This document shows, piece after piece, positions 27,414 to 38,016 of a DNA stretch of 64,000 bases; position 1 is the stretch's first letter; every line of letters starts with the position of its first letter. The position numbers and the translations under genes are program-made. The notes below the pieces were generated by a model that ran no database searches, was not told the origin of the DNA, and saw only the letters and a program-made list of their open reading frames with translations. Source of the stretch: Bacteroidaceae bacterium (lineage in GTDB: Bacteria > Bacteroidota > Bacteroidia > Bacteroidales > Bacteroidaceae); NCBI GenBank assembly GCA_017416805.1, contig JAFQBB010000004.1, positions 1 through 64,000 of the forward strand. The letters run 5' to 3'.

Positions 27414-29462
27414 ATGTACAACATTATCCAGCTCAGAGAAAAAGAACTGGGCGAACTCCAAGAAATTGCCAAAGAATTGGGAATCAAGAAAATCACTTCG
27501 TTGGAAAAAGACGATCTGGTTTATAAAATCCTTGACGAGCAGGCCATAGCCGGAGCTGCCAAGAAAACCGCAAGCGAAACCCCGAAAAAACGCTCGCGTG
27601 TGACAATAAAACAAGGTGCCGGACGCGTATATACAGCCACACAAGATAAGGCTGTAAAGATTGAAGAACCACAAAAAGTGGTTGTCACCACTACTCCTGC
27701 CGATACACAAGAGGTAAAAACCGAAACAATCATCCCCAATGCGGTGGCAGAAGAAATTGTCCCTGCACAAGAAACTGTGGCAGAGAAGGAACTTCCGAAA
27801 ACAGAAGAGCTCACCAAGGAAAATGAGGAGCAAGAAGCACCTGCCCCCAAGAAACGAGGAAGAAAACCCGGAAGCAAAAACAAGCCCAAAGTAGCAGAAG
27901 AGGTGGCCGAAAACGCCGAAGCCATTGCCCCACAAAAGAATGAAGATGAGGCAAAAGAGGCAATTTTGCCCTTTGCGGAGGAACCTGCAAATCCGGAAAC
28001 AACAGTACAAGAGGAAACAACTGCCTCCTCTGAAGAAAATCAGAAAAAAAACAAAGAGGAAGCCAAGGCAACCAAGGATGCAGAATATAGAAGCGCGGTC
28101 AATGATGACCTGCCGGAGTTCCTCCTGCAAAACCCCAATGCCACAGAAGACTTCATCCCCATCGAAGATCTGCCTTCGGAAGGAAATCTGGAAATCCCTG
28201 ATGAATTGTTCGGAAAATTCGAATCGACAAAAATCGAAATGCCGACACCAAAACAGGGATCAGCCAACACCTCTATGGCCGATTACCCTGACTACTTCGA
28301 AAACAGCCTACCGACAATGCCTGCACCTGTAAAGGACTATGACTTTGAAGGCATTCTTGACGGTACCGGTGTATTGGAAATCATGAGCGACGGATACGGA
28401 TTCCTACGCTCGGCAGACTACAACTACCTCTCTTCACCCGATGACATCTACGTGTCACAAGGACAAATCAAGCTCTTCGGCCTCAAAACCGGCGATGTGG
28501 TAGAAGGCCCTATCCGGCCACCTAAAGAGGGAGAAAAATATTTCCCCTTGGTCAAAGTGACAAAGATTAACGGGAAGAATCCTTCCGTAGTGCGCGATCG
28601 CGTACCTTTCGAACATCTTACCCCCCTCTTCCCCGACGAGAAGTTCAAGCTTTGTAGCGGACGGGGCGATAATATGTCGGCTCGTGTCGTTGACATGTTT
28701 GCACCTATCGGAAAAGGACAACGCGCCCTCATCGTGGCCCAACCCAAAACGGGTAAGACCATACTGATGAAGGATATAGCCAATGCCATCGCCGCCAACC
28801 ACCCCGAAGCATACATGATTATGCTCCTCATTGACGAACGACCGGAAGAGGTGACAGACATGGCACGAAGCGTAAATGCCGAAGTGATAGCCTCAACCTT
28901 CGACGAACCCGCCGAACGCCACGTGAAGATTGCAGGCATCGTACTCGAAAAAGCCAAACGCATGGTAGAGTGCGGACACGACGTAGTAATCTTCCTTGAC
29001 TCCATCACCCGTCTGGCACGTGCCTACAACACCGTTTCGCCCGCTTCGGGAAAAGTTCTCTCAGGTGGTGTGGATGCCAATGCCCTGCACAAGCCCAAAC
29101 GTTTCTTTGGTGCGGCACGAAACATTGAAGGAGGAGGCTCGCTCACCATCATTGCCACCGCACTTATCGACACCGGTTCAAAGATGGACGAAGTTATCTT
29201 CGAAGAATTCAAAGGTACAGGAAACATGGAGCTCCAGCTCGACCGCAACCTGTCGAACAAGCGAATCTTCCCTGCTGTCAACATTGTGGCTTCAAGTACA
29301 CGTCGCGATGACTTGCTCCACGACAAACAGACACTTGACCGCATGTGGATACTCCGCAAATACTTGGCCGACATGAACCCCATCGAAGCCATGGACTTCG
29401 TGAAAGGACGCCTTGAACAAACCCGTGACAACGAAGAATTCCTGATGAGCATGAACTCGTAA
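27414..29462 (+). CDS. rho: Transcription termination factor Rho with long disordered insertion
   Basis: A 682-residue hexameric RNA helicase/translocase. The N-terminal Rho_N helical domain ([16 protein letters not shown]...) covers residues 1-50. It is followed by about 250 residues of low-complexity Glu/Pro/Lys/Ala sequence with an AT-hook-like [14 protein letters not shown] (about 153-166). Next come the cold-shock-type RNA-binding domain ([15 protein letters not shown]) and the ATPase core ([11 protein letters not shown] Walker [17 protein letters not shown] Walker B, and [12 protein letters not shown]). Insertions of this kind are known in Bacteroidota Rho, and in B. thetaiotaomicron the disordered region has been reported to drive condensate formation. 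E. coli Rho has 419 residues. I prefer ATG 27414, where the conserved domain begins. Confidence 0.93.
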   Translation: MYNIIQLREKELGELQEIAKELGIKKITSLEKDDLVYKILDEQAIAGAAKKTASETPKKRSRVTIKQGAGRVYTATQDKAVKIEEPQKVVVTTTPADTQEVKTETIIPNAVAEEIVPAQETVAEKELPKTEELTKENEEQEAPAPKKRGRKPGSKNKPKVAEEVAENAEAIAPQKNEDEAKEAILPFAEEPANPETTVQEETTASSEENQKKNKEEAKATKDAEYRSAVNDDLPEFLLQNPNATEDFIPIEDLPSEGNLEIPDELFGKFESTKIEMPTPKQGSANTSMADYPDYFENSLPTMPAPVKDYDFEGILDGTGVLEIMSDGYGFLRSADYNYLSSPDDIYVSQGQIKLFGLKTGDVVEGPIRPPKEGEKYFPLVKVTKINGKNPSVVRDRVPFEHLTPLFPDEKFKLCSGRGDNMSARVVDMFAPIGKGQRALIVAQPKTGKTILMKDIANAIAANHPEAYMIMLLIDERPEEVTDMARSVNAEVIASTFDEPAERHVKIAGIVLEKAKRMVECGHDVVIFLDSITRLARAYNTVSPASGKVLSGGVDANALHKPKRFFGAARNIEGGGSLTIIATALIDTGSKMDEVIFEEFKGTGNMELQLDRNLSNKRIFPAVNIVASSTRRDDLLHDKQTLDRMWILRKYLADMNPIEAMDFVKGRLEQTRDNEEFLMSMNS

Positions 29463-29561
29463 AAACGGGTCCTATCATCAGACATTCATATACACACACC
29501 AATCCCCGCAACCTGCGTTAGAACAATCATACAGACAAGGTTGCGGGGATTTAAATAATAA

Positions 29562-29629
29562 AAGGCACGGATTACACGGATTTATCCAGAGGGTTAAGTT
29601 CTCTGTGTAATCCGTGCAATCCGTGCCTT
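29562..29629. terminator. Inverted repeat / bidirectional terminator between rho and DUF4923 gene
   Basis: Two 21-bp arms built on AAGGCACGGATT pair with one mismatch. They lie between converging genes. The same GGCACGGATTAC arm occurs at 39927-39996, so this is a dispersed family. Confidence 0.65.
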
Positions 29630-29652
29630 CTATCTTTCTTTTATCAGTACAA

Positions 29653-30354
29653 TTACTTCTGTAACTCGATGCCCACCATCATACCATCGTATGAAGAAGC
29701 CAACGATGAGAGTGTCTGCATGGTTGAATTATTGGACATGGCGGCCAACTTCTGAGCTACCGCCAAAAGTTTGTCAGCATCATAGAGCAAACTGATCTTA
29801 TTGCCAGTCTTGACAATATGAGGATTCATTGAAGCAATACCCGCCAAATAAGTCATGGTTAACTTCTTGTTTTCAGCATCCAAGGCATATTGTCCGCTGA
29901 TGGCATATCCGGCAATAGTGGCCGTATAGGTCTTGTCACTATTGAAAGTAAAGCTACAAGCACCAGGTACGATACCAAACTTTGAGAACGTTTCGTTCAA
30001 TTTTGTCTCAATCTGGTTTGAAGCCACTTCACCACCGGCCTTCATCAGAAGGTTTTCAGTTTCGAAAACACAATCCACACTCTGATAATTCCATACGCCA
30101 ACCAAATCAGCTTCGGTCAATTGGTTGGAAGCACCCAACACAGCACCCAATACATTACCCAACAAAGAGGCCAAGCCACCTTGTGCAGCAGGAGTTTCCG
30201 TTACCGCAGGAGCTGTTGTCGTAGTTGACGAAGGAGTCGCATTTGGTGTTGTACCAACTCCCATTCCACTCATCAAAGCACTACCTGTAGTACCACATCC
30301 GGCAAGCAACATCATAGCGGCTACGCCCGCTAAAGTAGTTCTAATCTTTTTCAT
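29653..30354 (-). CDS. DUF4923 lipoprotein
   Basis: A 233-residue predicted lipoprotein. The signal peptide ends AAMMLLAGCG (Cys 20 as lipidation site), then a Gly/Ser/Thr/Pro-rich linker to about residue 75. The folded domain is of the DUF4923 type seen in Bacteroidales (LVGVWNYQSVDCVFETENLLMKAGG, TYTATIAGYAISGQYALD, LLYDADKLLAVAQKLA). Function is unknown; its localisation should be inner or outer membrane facing the periplasm. -7 box TACTTTTG at 30397-30390. Confidence 0.85.
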   Translation of the reverse strand: MKKIRTTLAGVAAMMLLAGCGTTGSALMSGMGVGTTPNATPSSTTTTAPAVTETPAAQGGLASLLGNVLGAVLGASNQLTEADLVGVWNYQSVDCVFETENLLMKAGGEVASNQIETKLNETFSKFGIVPGACSFTFNSDKTYTATIAGYAISGQYALDAENKKLTMTYLAGIASMNPHIVKTGNKISLLYDADKLLAVAQKLAAMSNNSTMQTLSSLASSYDGMMVGIELQK

Positions 30355-30389
30355 CTTGTCTGATTTTATTTAATTATGTAAACAACGCG

Positions 30390-30397
30390 CAAAAGTA
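30390..30397 (-). promoter_or_regulatory. -7 box for the DUF4923 gene
   Basis: TACTTTTG on the minus strand, 36 nt before the ATG; no clear -33 element. Confidence 0.4.
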
Positions 30398-30536
30398 CAA
30401 AACTTTATTTAAATAAGCGAACTTTTTTATATAAAGAGGTTTTTCTGCCTATAAAAAGCCGTCTGAAAAAAGACTATAATTACTCAATAAAGGATAAATA
30501 ACTTTTAAAATCGGCAACCCAATCAGCCTTTATGAC

Positions 30537-30544
30537 TAATTTTG
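30537..30544 (+). promoter_or_regulatory. -7 box for the P-type ATPase gene
   Basis: TAATTTTG matches TAnnTTTG, about 70 nt upstream of ATG 30615. Confidence 0.4.
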
Positions 30545-30614
30545 CAGAAAAATCATAAAACATATCTTTAAGATAACGGCAATCAAAAAAACATTCTACA
30601 AAAAAAAGACAATA

Positions 30615-33266
30615 ATGGAAACTTCACAATCCAAACTTCAAGGCCTCAGCGATGAAGAGGTCATCCGTAGTCGCCAACAATATGGCGAAAACCTGCTAAC
30701 CCCTCCCAAACGCGAATCTGTATGGAAACTATATCTGGAGAAATTCCAGGATCCCGTAATTAAAGTCCTCCTTGTTGCTGCTTTGCTTTCATTGGGCATT
30801 TCCATTGTAGAAAACGAATACGCAGAGACCATTGGCATCATTTTTGCCATCTTTCTGGCCACAGGCATTGGCTTCTACTTCGAATACGATGCCAGCAAGA
30901 AATTTGATTTACTGAATGCTTTAGGTGAAGAGACACAAGTTAAAGTAATACGTGGCGGAAAGGTGCATAGCATACCGCGCCGCGAAGTTGTTGTGAACGA
31001 TATCGTCATCATCGAAAATGGAGAAGAAATTCCTGCTGATGGAGAACTGATAGAGGCTACTTCACTACAAATCAATGAATCGAGTCTGACTGGAGAACTG
31101 ATGGTGGAAAAGACCATCAACCCGGCAGAGTTTGACCCTGAAGCCACATATCCAAGCAACCAAGTAATGCGTGGCACTACGGTAACGGACGGACATGGCA
31201 TAATGCGTGTGTCACGCGTAGGCGACCAGACAGAGATAGGAAAGGTTGCCCGACAATCAACAGAAGAAAGCGAAGAAGAGACCCCTCTGAACAAACAACT
31301 TACCCGGTTGGCAAACCTTATCGGTAAAGTAGGGTTTACCATTGCAGGCATCACTTTTGTCGTATTTGTCAGCCGCGACCTCTATACTTGGTTTCAAACA
31401 CACAATGGCATAGAAGATTGGCAACAGGGTATGGAAGTGGTACAAATCGTACTGAAATACTTCATGATGGCCGTCACGCTGATTGTTGTCTCTGTCCCCG
31501 AAGGATTACCCATGAGTGTCACTCTCAGTCTTGCTCTCAACATGCGCCGAATGCTTGCCACCAACAACCTGGTGCGTAAGATGCATGCTTGCGAAACGAT
31601 GGGTGCCGTCACCGTCATTTGTACGGACAAGACGGGTACACTCACACAAAACAAAATGCAAGTGTATGAATTGGCCACAAATTACGAATTACCGACTATG
31701 AATGTCCCGTCACTGATAACAGACTGTATGGCCATCAACAGCACAGCTTTCCTCGAACACAAAGACGGAGAATTCGTACCTATCGGAAATCCCACGGAAG
31801 GTGCACTCTTGCTTTGGCTCAACAAACAGGGTTATGACTATGAACAGTTACGAAATAGTGCAAAAGTCATCAGCCAACTACCCTTCTCTACCGAACGGAA
31901 ATATATGGCTACATTGGTCGAAAAGGAGGGAAAACGTACCTTATACGTAAAAGGGGCTCCTGAAATTGTCCTCAAACACTCCAGAAATTATTTGAGTTCG
32001 GAAAAAGAAATACGTCCCATTGAAGCATATTATACTACGGCCGAGGAACAACTGATGAAATATCAGAATATGGCCATGCGCACCCTCGGATTTGCTGTAG
32101 CCGAAGTAGATGAAAGAGCCGGCACCGATTGCGAAGAATTGGTTGCAAATTCTGTCATCACTTTCTTGGGCATTGCAGCTATCTCCGATCCCATCCGTCC
32201 TGATGTGCCTGCCGCCGTAGGAAAATGTCAGAGTGCCGGTATCGACATCAAGATAGTGACAGGAGACACACCGGGCACAGCCACCGAGATTGCCCGCCAG
32301 ATTGGTTTATGGAAACCTGAAGATACAGAACGAAACCGTATCAGCGGGGTCGAATTTGCGGCTCTCACGGACGAAGAGGCACTTGATCGTGTAATGGATA
32401 TAAAAATCATGTCACGTGCCCGGCCGACGGACAAGCAACGCTTGGTACAATTGCTTCAAAAGCGAGGTGCCGTAGTAGCGGTCACAGGCGATGGGACGAA
32501 TGATGCCCCGGCCTTGAACCATGCCCAGGTGGGCCTTTCCATGGGCACAGGAACTTCTGTCGCCAAAGAGGCTAGCGACATCACATTGTTGGACGATTCG
32601 TTCAACAGCATCGGTACGGCGGTCATGTGGGGACGTTCATTATACAAGAACATCCAGCGCTTCATAGCTTTCCAACTTACAATCAACGTTGTCGCATTGG
32701 CTATTGTACTATTGGGTGCCATCATGGGTACGGAGATTCCGCTTACCGTAACCCAAATGCTTTGGATAAACCTTATCATGGACACGTTTGCTGCTATGGC
32801 ATTGGCCTCTATCCCTCCCAGCGAAAGTGTAATGAAAGAAAAGCCACGCAAGAGTACCGACTTCATCATTACCCCTGCCATGTATCGCAATATTGGTGGC
32901 ATGGGATTGCTTTTCGTCATTGTCCTCGTCGGGCTTTACCTTTACATGAATAACCAAAGCTTGCTCGATTTGAAGGGGCTCACCATTTTCTTCACCATCT
33001 TTGTCATGATGCAATTCTGGAATCTCTTCAATGCCCGTGTGTTGGGCACCAACGAGTCCACATTCAAGGGATTCACCCGTTCCTATACTTTATGGATTGT
33101 AGCCACAATCATCTTATTGGGACAATTCATCATCGTCCAATGGGGAGGAAACGTATTCAGAACCACTCCGCTTGATTGGCAAACATGGGTCGGCATCATA
33201 GCCTCCACATCCGTCATCTTATGGATTGGCGAATTGTATCGGTTTGTAAGACGAATAAAAAAATAA
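30615..33266 (+). CDS. Calcium-type P-type ATPase (P2 cation pump)
   Basis: An 883-residue inner-membrane ATPase of the SERCA/PMCA-like P2 type. Motifs in order are an N-terminal cation-ATPase domain, the A-domain loop SSLTGELM, TM4 PEGLP (SVPEGLPMSVTLSLAL), the phosphorylation site ICTDKTGTLTQNKM, the nucleotide-binding KGAPEIVLK, the hinge TGDGTNDAPAL, and a C-terminal block of six helices. Ca2+ export is the likeliest activity, but Mn2+, Na+ or H+ cannot be excluded by sequence reading. The CBS/CorC membrane protein starts 10 bp downstream, so the two form an operon. Confidence 0.92.
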   Translation: METSQSKLQGLSDEEVIRSRQQYGENLLTPPKRESVWKLYLEKFQDPVIKVLLVAALLSLGISIVENEYAETIGIIFAIFLATGIGFYFEYDASKKFDLLNALGEETQVKVIRGGKVHSIPRREVVVNDIVIIENGEEIPADGELIEATSLQINESSLTGELMVEKTINPAEFDPEATYPSNQVMRGTTVTDGHGIMRVSRVGDQTEIGKVARQSTEESEEETPLNKQLTRLANLIGKVGFTIAGITFVVFVSRDLYTWFQTHNGIEDWQQGMEVVQIVLKYFMMAVTLIVVSVPEGLPMSVTLSLALNMRRMLATNNLVRKMHACETMGAVTVICTDKTGTLTQNKMQVYELATNYELPTMNVPSLITDCMAINSTAFLEHKDGEFVPIGNPTEGALLLWLNKQGYDYEQLRNSAKVISQLPFSTERKYMATLVEKEGKRTLYVKGAPEIVLKHSRNYLSSEKEIRPIEAYYTTAEEQLMKYQNMAMRTLGFAVAEVDERAGTDCEELVANSVITFLGIAAISDPIRPDVPAAVGKCQSAGIDIKIVTGDTPGTATEIARQIGLWKPEDTERNRISGVEFAALTDEEALDRVMDIKIMSRARPTDKQRLVQLLQKRGAVVAVTGDGTNDAPALNHAQVGLSMGTGTSVAKEASDITLLDDSFNSIGTAVMWGRSLYKNIQRFIAFQLTINVVALAIVLLGAIMGTEIPLTVTQMLWINLIMDTFAAMALASIPPSESVMKEKPRKSTDFIITPAMYRNIGGMGLLFVIVLVGLYLYMNNQSLLDLKGLTIFFTIFVMMQFWNLFNARVLGTNESTFKGFTRSYTLWIVATIILLGQFIIVQWGGNVFRTTPLDWQTWVGIIASTSVILWIGELYRFVRRIKK

Positions 33267-33276
33267 GTGACAAAAA

Positions 33277-34560
33277 ATGAAAGAAGTCATCATCATCCTG
33301 CTCCTGATTTTGCTGAACGGTATATTCTCACTTGCAGAGATAGCCCTTATATCTGCTCGTAAATCCAAATTGACAGCCGATGCCAAACGTGGAAGCCGCT
33401 CAGCTCAACGAGCTTTAGATATGGCTAATGAACCTGACCGTTTCCTCTCAACCGTACAAATAGGCATCACTCTCATTGGTATCCTTACAGGTCTTTATTC
33501 TGGTGATGTGTTAGCTTCTGATTTTGCAGACATTCTTATCTGTTGGGGACTTTCTGCTACATATGCCTATCCAATAGCACAATCATTGATAGTCCTTATT
33601 GTCACTTATTTATCAATCGTAGCAGGAGAATTAGTACCTAAACGAATAGGGCTTAGTCTGGCTGACCAGACCGCACGCTTGGTCGCACGCCCCATGCACC
33701 TGCTTTCTGTCATTGCCAAACCATTCGTTTGGCTACTCTCACAAAGCACCATTCTCATTGTCCGTTTGATGGGAATCAAGGAAAACGAGAATCGAGTGAC
33801 CGAAGAAGAAATTAAAACTATGATACAAGAAGGAGCCGAAGCTGGCGAGGTACAGGAAATGGAACAAAACATTATGGAGCGTGTCCTTGTAATGGGAGAT
33901 TTGAAGGTTTCTTCCATTATGACTTATCGTAAAGAAGTTGTTTGTTTGGATATCAACATGGACATAACAGAGATAAGAGACGTTATCCAAAACAATTTGT
34001 ATGAAGCATATCCTGTCACAAAGGGAAGCATAGAAAACATTGAAGGTATTGTTACACTAAAAGCCTTGATTGTGGCACTCAACAATCCGGATTTTTCTTT
34101 AAAAGAAATCATCAGCCAACCACTATATATGCCAGAGAATATGACGGTATATAAAGCCTTAGAACTTCTAAAGGAACACAAAACTGGTCGTGCACTCGTA
34201 TGCGATGAATATGGAAGTATGCAAGGCATTGTCACCACTAAAGACATTCTTGAAGGACTTGTAGGTGAAGTTGGTGACACACAAGAAGACGAAACCCCAT
34301 ATATCATCGAGCGAAAAGACAGCCAAGGATGGTTGGTTGACGGCCAATGTCCTCTATATGAATTCCTAACTTTTTTTGATAGCGAAGAGTTCAACAGTAC
34401 CGTTCCTAATTGTAACACTCTTGCCGGTTTATTATTAGAATTGTTAGGACGGATTCCTGAAACAGGAGAGCACATAAAATGGCATCATTTCCGTATGGAA
34501 ATTATCGATATGGATGGTGCCCGTATAGACAAGATATTGGTAACATTGATACCTGAATAG
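33277..34560 (+). CDS. CNNM/CorC (hemolysin C-like) membrane protein with CBS pair
   Basis: A 427-residue integral membrane protein. The N-terminal DUF21/CNNM transmembrane domain with several helices covers residues 1-180 (IILLLILLNGIFSLAEIALISARKSKL, split by its charged end). A tandem CBS domain pair follows (MTYRKEVVCLDINM, GIVTTKDILEGLVGEV), then a CorC_HlyC domain (WLVDGQCPLYEFLTFF). Members of this family are linked to Mg2+ or other cation efflux. It is transcribed with the P-type ATPase. Hemolytic activity is not implied. Confidence 0.9.
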   Translation: MKEVIIILLLILLNGIFSLAEIALISARKSKLTADAKRGSRSAQRALDMANEPDRFLSTVQIGITLIGILTGLYSGDVLASDFADILICWGLSATYAYPIAQSLIVLIVTYLSIVAGELVPKRIGLSLADQTARLVARPMHLLSVIAKPFVWLLSQSTILIVRLMGIKENENRVTEEEIKTMIQEGAEAGEVQEMEQNIMERVLVMGDLKVSSIMTYRKEVVCLDINMDITEIRDVIQNNLYEAYPVTKGSIENIEGIVTLKALIVALNNPDFSLKEIISQPLYMPENMTVYKALELLKEHKTGRALVCDEYGSMQGIVTTKDILEGLVGEVGDTQEDETPYIIERKDSQGWLVDGQCPLYEFLTFFDSEEFNSTVPNCNTLAGLLLELLGRIPETGEHIKWHHFRMEIIDMDGARIDKILVTLIPE

Positions 34561-34607
34561 TAATAAAAAAAGTGTGTCATAAAAAACAGCCCTTTCAGCA
34601 AAGGACT

Positions 34608-35738
34608 CTAAAAGCAAACTGTTGACGCCACGTAATTCACCCCTTTCTGGCAGGCAATGAATGCTCCACCTACCACACGGTTGCCTATATAAAACACTGC
34701 AGACTGACCGGGGGTAACGGCAGAAGCCTCCGCTAAAAAATGTACCAACAAACGGCCATCATCCAACTGCTTTACCTCGCAAGGAATAGGTTGGCTACGA
34801 TAACGGATGCGGACGGTCAGTTCCTTATTGCTCAATGCCTCAGTTCCATTCACCCACAAAGGAGAGTCGGTGAGCATATATTCAGTTTTCAAGTCATCGG
34901 TATCGCCCAACATCACTGTATTCTTATCAGGATTCAGCTTGATGACGTATGCCGGTTTTCCCAGTGCAATTTCAAGCCCTTTCCTTTGTCCAACGGTATA
35001 AAACGGATATCCACGATGAAAACCTAACGTATGGCCAGCTGTATCCACAAACTTACCCCGCCCTATGCGGGTATCAATATCAGGTATTTGCTGACGAAGG
35101 AAATCACGGTAATCCCCCTCTATAAAACAAATCTCCATGCTTTCCCCCTCAGAGGACTTTGCTTCAAACCCTTTTTCTTTCAAGTAAGCACGCACTTCGT
35201 TTTTAGTATATTTGCCCAAAGGGAAGAGTATGCGCCGAAGCACATCTTGCCCCAATCGCCAAAGAAAATAGCTTTGGTCTTTCTTCGCATCGTTACCTAT
35301 TGTAATATAGGTATGACCACCAACCTCCGTCAACAAGGAATAGTGTCCGGTTGCAATATAGTCGCACTCCAATCGGTCTGCCCATTCTGCAAGAACTCTG
35401 AATTTGAAGAGCGGATTACACATCACACACGGATTGGGAGTACGACCTTGCAGATATTCATCCATAAAATGTTGCACAATCACCTGGCGGAAGCCCTCAC
35501 GTTCATCTGCCACATGGTGCTCAATACCCAATCGGATAGCCAATGTACGTGCTTCTAAAATATAGTCAGGTTCATCCTGATTGGGCGATGAGAAAGAAGC
35601 CGGATTGTCCCATACACGCATGGTCACACCCACCACATCATACCCTTGTTCGAGCAACATCAGGCACGTAGCCGTGCTATCCACACCTCCACTCATGCCC
35701 ACAAGAACGCGCCCTTTGTTCAATTTATCACTCATCAT
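34608..35738 (-). CDS. mnmA: tRNA-specific 2-thiouridylase MnmA
   Basis: A 376-residue cytoplasmic enzyme that thiolates U34 of tRNA-Lys/Glu/Gln. The PP-loop ATP pyrophosphatase motif [12 protein letters not shown] is near the N-terminus. The catalytic Cys pair is TPNPCVMCN (N-terminal) and [13 protein letters not shown] (C-terminal), followed by [12 protein letters not shown]. Compared with E. coli the second-Cys motif lacks the STGICFIG form and reads SMEICFIE. The length is normal. Bacteroidales often carry more than one MnmA; this may be one of several. Start ATG 35738 or the next ATG 35735. Confidence 0.9.
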   Translation of the reverse strand: MMSDKLNKGRVLVGMSGGVDSTATCLMLLEQGYDVVGVTMRVWDNPASFSSPNQDEPDYILEARTLAIRLGIEHHVADEREGFRQVIVQHFMDEYLQGRTPNPCVMCNPLFKFRVLAEWADRLECDYIATGHYSLLTEVGGHTYITIGNDAKKDQSYFLWRLGQDVLRRILFPLGKYTKNEVRAYLKEKGFEAKSSEGESMEICFIEGDYRDFLRQQIPDIDTRIGRGKFVDTAGHTLGFHRGYPFYTVGQRKGLEIALGKPAYVIKLNPDKNTVMLGDTDDLKTEYMLTDSPLWVNGTEALSNKELTVRIRYRSQPIPCEVKQLDDGRLLVHFLAEASAVTPGQSAVFYIGNRVVGGAFIACQKGVNYVASTVCF

Positions 35739-35755
35739 CTGTCAATTTACATTTG

Positions 35756-35793
35756 CAAATGTAGGCATAAAAATGAAAAATGCCGTATCTTTG
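35756..35793. promoter_or_regulatory. Divergent -7 boxes for mnmA and the MATE gene
   Basis: TACATTTG at 35763-35756 on the minus strand (mnmA) and TATCTTTG at 35786-35793 on the plus strand (MATE exporter) both match TAnnTTTG. The two start points lie about 50 bp apart in opposite directions, so the regulatory regions overlap. Confidence 0.6.
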
Positions 35794-35853
35794 CACATTG
35801 AAAATAGAACAAAAAAGATTTTTTAGGTTTTAAGATAGATAAAGGATAAAAAC

Positions 35854-37206
35854 ATGTCACAAAAATCAGCACCCACCACATTGGGAACAGAGAGCATACG
35901 CAAATTGCTGATGCAATACGCCGGACCGGCCATCATCGCCATGACGGCCTCGTCGCTCTACAACATGGTGGACAGTATCTTCATTGGCCAAGGTGTAGGT
36001 CCGTTGGCTATTTCAGGATTGGCCATCACTTTCCCCGTCATGAACCTTTCAGCCGCCTTCGGAGCCATGGTAGGCGTAGGAGCATCCACCCTGCTCTCTG
36101 TCAAACTCGGCCAAAAAGACTACATAACAGCACAAAACATTCTAGGCAACGTCATCACACTGAACACCATCATCGGTGTCATCTTCGGTGCCTTGATGCT
36201 GTTGTTCATTAATCCCATCCTCTATTTCTTCGGTGCCAGCGATGCCACCATCGGTTATGCACGCGACTATATGGTCATCATCCTTTTGGGTAACGTCATC
36301 ACCCACATGTACCTTGGATTGAACGCTATGCTCCGTTCAGCCGGACATCCCCAAAAGGCCATGTATGCCACCATTGGCACGGTCATCATCAATACCATTC
36401 TCGACCCCCTTTTCATTTACACACTCGACATGGGCATACAGGGTGCGGCCATCGCCACCGTGTTGGCACAAATGATTGCTCTTTGTTGGCAACTCAAGAT
36501 CTTCTCCAATCAAAACGAACTGATACACCTGCGGAAAGGCACGTTCAAACTGCAACGGAAGATTGTGAGCAACACGCTGGCCATCGGTCTCTCACCTTTT
36601 TTGATGAACCTCTGTGCCTGTTTCGTGGTTATTCTCATCAATAAGGGATTGCAGAAGCATGGAGGCGACCTTGCTATCGGAGCATACGGCATTGCCAACC
36701 GCGTAGTGTTCTTCTTCGTGATGATTGTGATGGGACTCAACCAAGGCATGCAACCCATTGCCGGATACAACTATGGTGCCCGCCAGTTCAATCGCGTCAC
36801 CCGCGTAATGCGGCTCACCATCTATGCCGCCACTTTTGTCACCACAGCCGCCTTCCTCACCGGAGCCTTCATCCCCGAAGTGGTGGCACGCGCCTTCACC
36901 ACTGATGACGAACTTATCCGCCAAGCTGCCCACGGCCTTTTCCTACTTGTGCTCGCCTTCCCCATCGTAGGTTTCCAGATGGTGACGGTCAACTTCTTCC
37001 AAAGCATAGGCATGGCCAAGAAGAGCATCTTCTTATCGCTCACCCGTCAATTGATTTTCCTCATCCCCATGCTCCTCGTACTTCCCCAGTTTTTCGGGCA
37101 GACAGGCGTATGGATGGCAGCCCCTATCAGCGATACCCTGTCCTCCCTACTGGCCGGATGGATGCTATACAGACAATTTCAGTTGTTTAAGAAAGAAATA
37201 CATTAA
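35854..37206 (+). CDS. MATE-family multidrug/metabolite exporter
   Basis: A 450-residue inner-membrane transporter with twelve predicted helices in two homologous halves (MQYAGPAIIAMTASSLYNMV and LAIGLSPFLMNLCACFVVIL begin the halves). MATE proteins export cationic compounds in exchange for Na+ or H+; the substrate here is unknown. It is close to the NorM/DinF-like branch. The following gene is 131 bp downstream on the same strand, probably separate. Confidence 0.9.
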   Translation: MSQKSAPTTLGTESIRKLLMQYAGPAIIAMTASSLYNMVDSIFIGQGVGPLAISGLAITFPVMNLSAAFGAMVGVGASTLLSVKLGQKDYITAQNILGNVITLNTIIGVIFGALMLLFINPILYFFGASDATIGYARDYMVIILLGNVITHMYLGLNAMLRSAGHPQKAMYATIGTVIINTILDPLFIYTLDMGIQGAAIATVLAQMIALCWQLKIFSNQNELIHLRKGTFKLQRKIVSNTLAIGLSPFLMNLCACFVVILINKGLQKHGGDLAIGAYGIANRVVFFFVMIVMGLNQGMQPIAGYNYGARQFNRVTRVMRLTIYAATFVTTAAFLTGAFIPEVVARAFTTDDELIRQAAHGLFLLVLAFPIVGFQMVTVNFFQSIGMAKKSIFLSLTRQLIFLIPMLLVLPQFFGQTGVWMAAPISDTLSSLLAGWMLYRQFQLFKKEIH

Positions 37207-37337
37207 AAATCAGGAGTTATAGAAGTACAGATATACTCTTCCCATCATGAAAGCAATCAGTAAGCACCACATGCAAGCCGCACTATTGTCTGCACTCCCG
37301 AACTCCTACTCCGAAACTCCTATAAAAAAAAAGAATC

Positions 37338-37955
37338 ATGAAAAAGAAATTCATCATCAACATAGGCCGTCAACTTGGTAGCGGCGGTAAACTCATTGGC
37401 CAGTTGTTGGCTAAGGAACTCGATATTCCCATCTACGACCGTACCCTCATCGACACAGCCGCCAAGGAGAGCGGTTTATGCAAGGAAGTGTTTGAGGATA
37501 AAGATGAAGAGACAGGCCTGCTCTCCAAACTCTTCAACATACACATGCCTTTCATGAACACCAGTTTCTACGGCAACCAGTTGAGCGACGAAGCCTTGTT
37601 CAAGATTCAGAGCGATGCCATCCGCCATCTGGCCGAGAAAGGTTCATGCATCTTCATAGGTCGTTGTGCGGACTATATCCTACGCGAAGAACCACAGGTA
37701 ATCAACATCTTCATCACTGCCGACGAAACCGACCGCATCAAGCGCATCCGTGAACGCCATCCCGAATTCTCCGATGAGCAAGCACGTATCTTCATGCACA
37801 AAGCTGACCATAAACGATCTTCCTACTACAACTACTATAGCGCACACACATGGGGGCATGCGGCGACTTACCACCTCTGTCTCAACTCATCCACACTGGG
37901 TATTGAAGGTTCCATGCGTTTCATCAAATCCTTCGTGGAAGAGAAATTGAAATAA
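37338..37955 (+). CDS. Cytidylate kinase-like P-loop protein
   Basis: A 205-residue member of the cytidylate-kinase-like family (AAA_26 type). The phosphate-binding loop is IGRQLGSGGKLIGQLLA near residue 10, followed by PIYDRTLIDTAAKESGL, and the lid/base region has IFIGRCADYILRE and RIKRIRERH. True CMP kinase is a different, longer-conserved protein. Members of this subfamily are common in gut anaerobes and their substrate is not established. No operon partner is evident. Confidence 0.85.
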   Translation: MKKKFIINIGRQLGSGGKLIGQLLAKELDIPIYDRTLIDTAAKESGLCKEVFEDKDEETGLLSKLFNIHMPFMNTSFYGNQLSDEALFKIQSDAIRHLAEKGSCIFIGRCADYILREEPQVINIFITADETDRIKRIRERHPEFSDEQARIFMHKADHKRSSYYNYYSAHTWGHAATYHLCLNSSTLGIEGSMRFIKSFVEEKLK

Positions 37956-38016
37956 TACAACCACGTAACACATACCATAAGACATAACAAAGAAGACAAG
38001 GAACGAATAGGGAGAA

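Noticed and set aside
33277-34560. Hemolysin function for the CNNM/CorC protein
   Set aside because: The name is historical; the domains indicate a cation-transport-type membrane protein.
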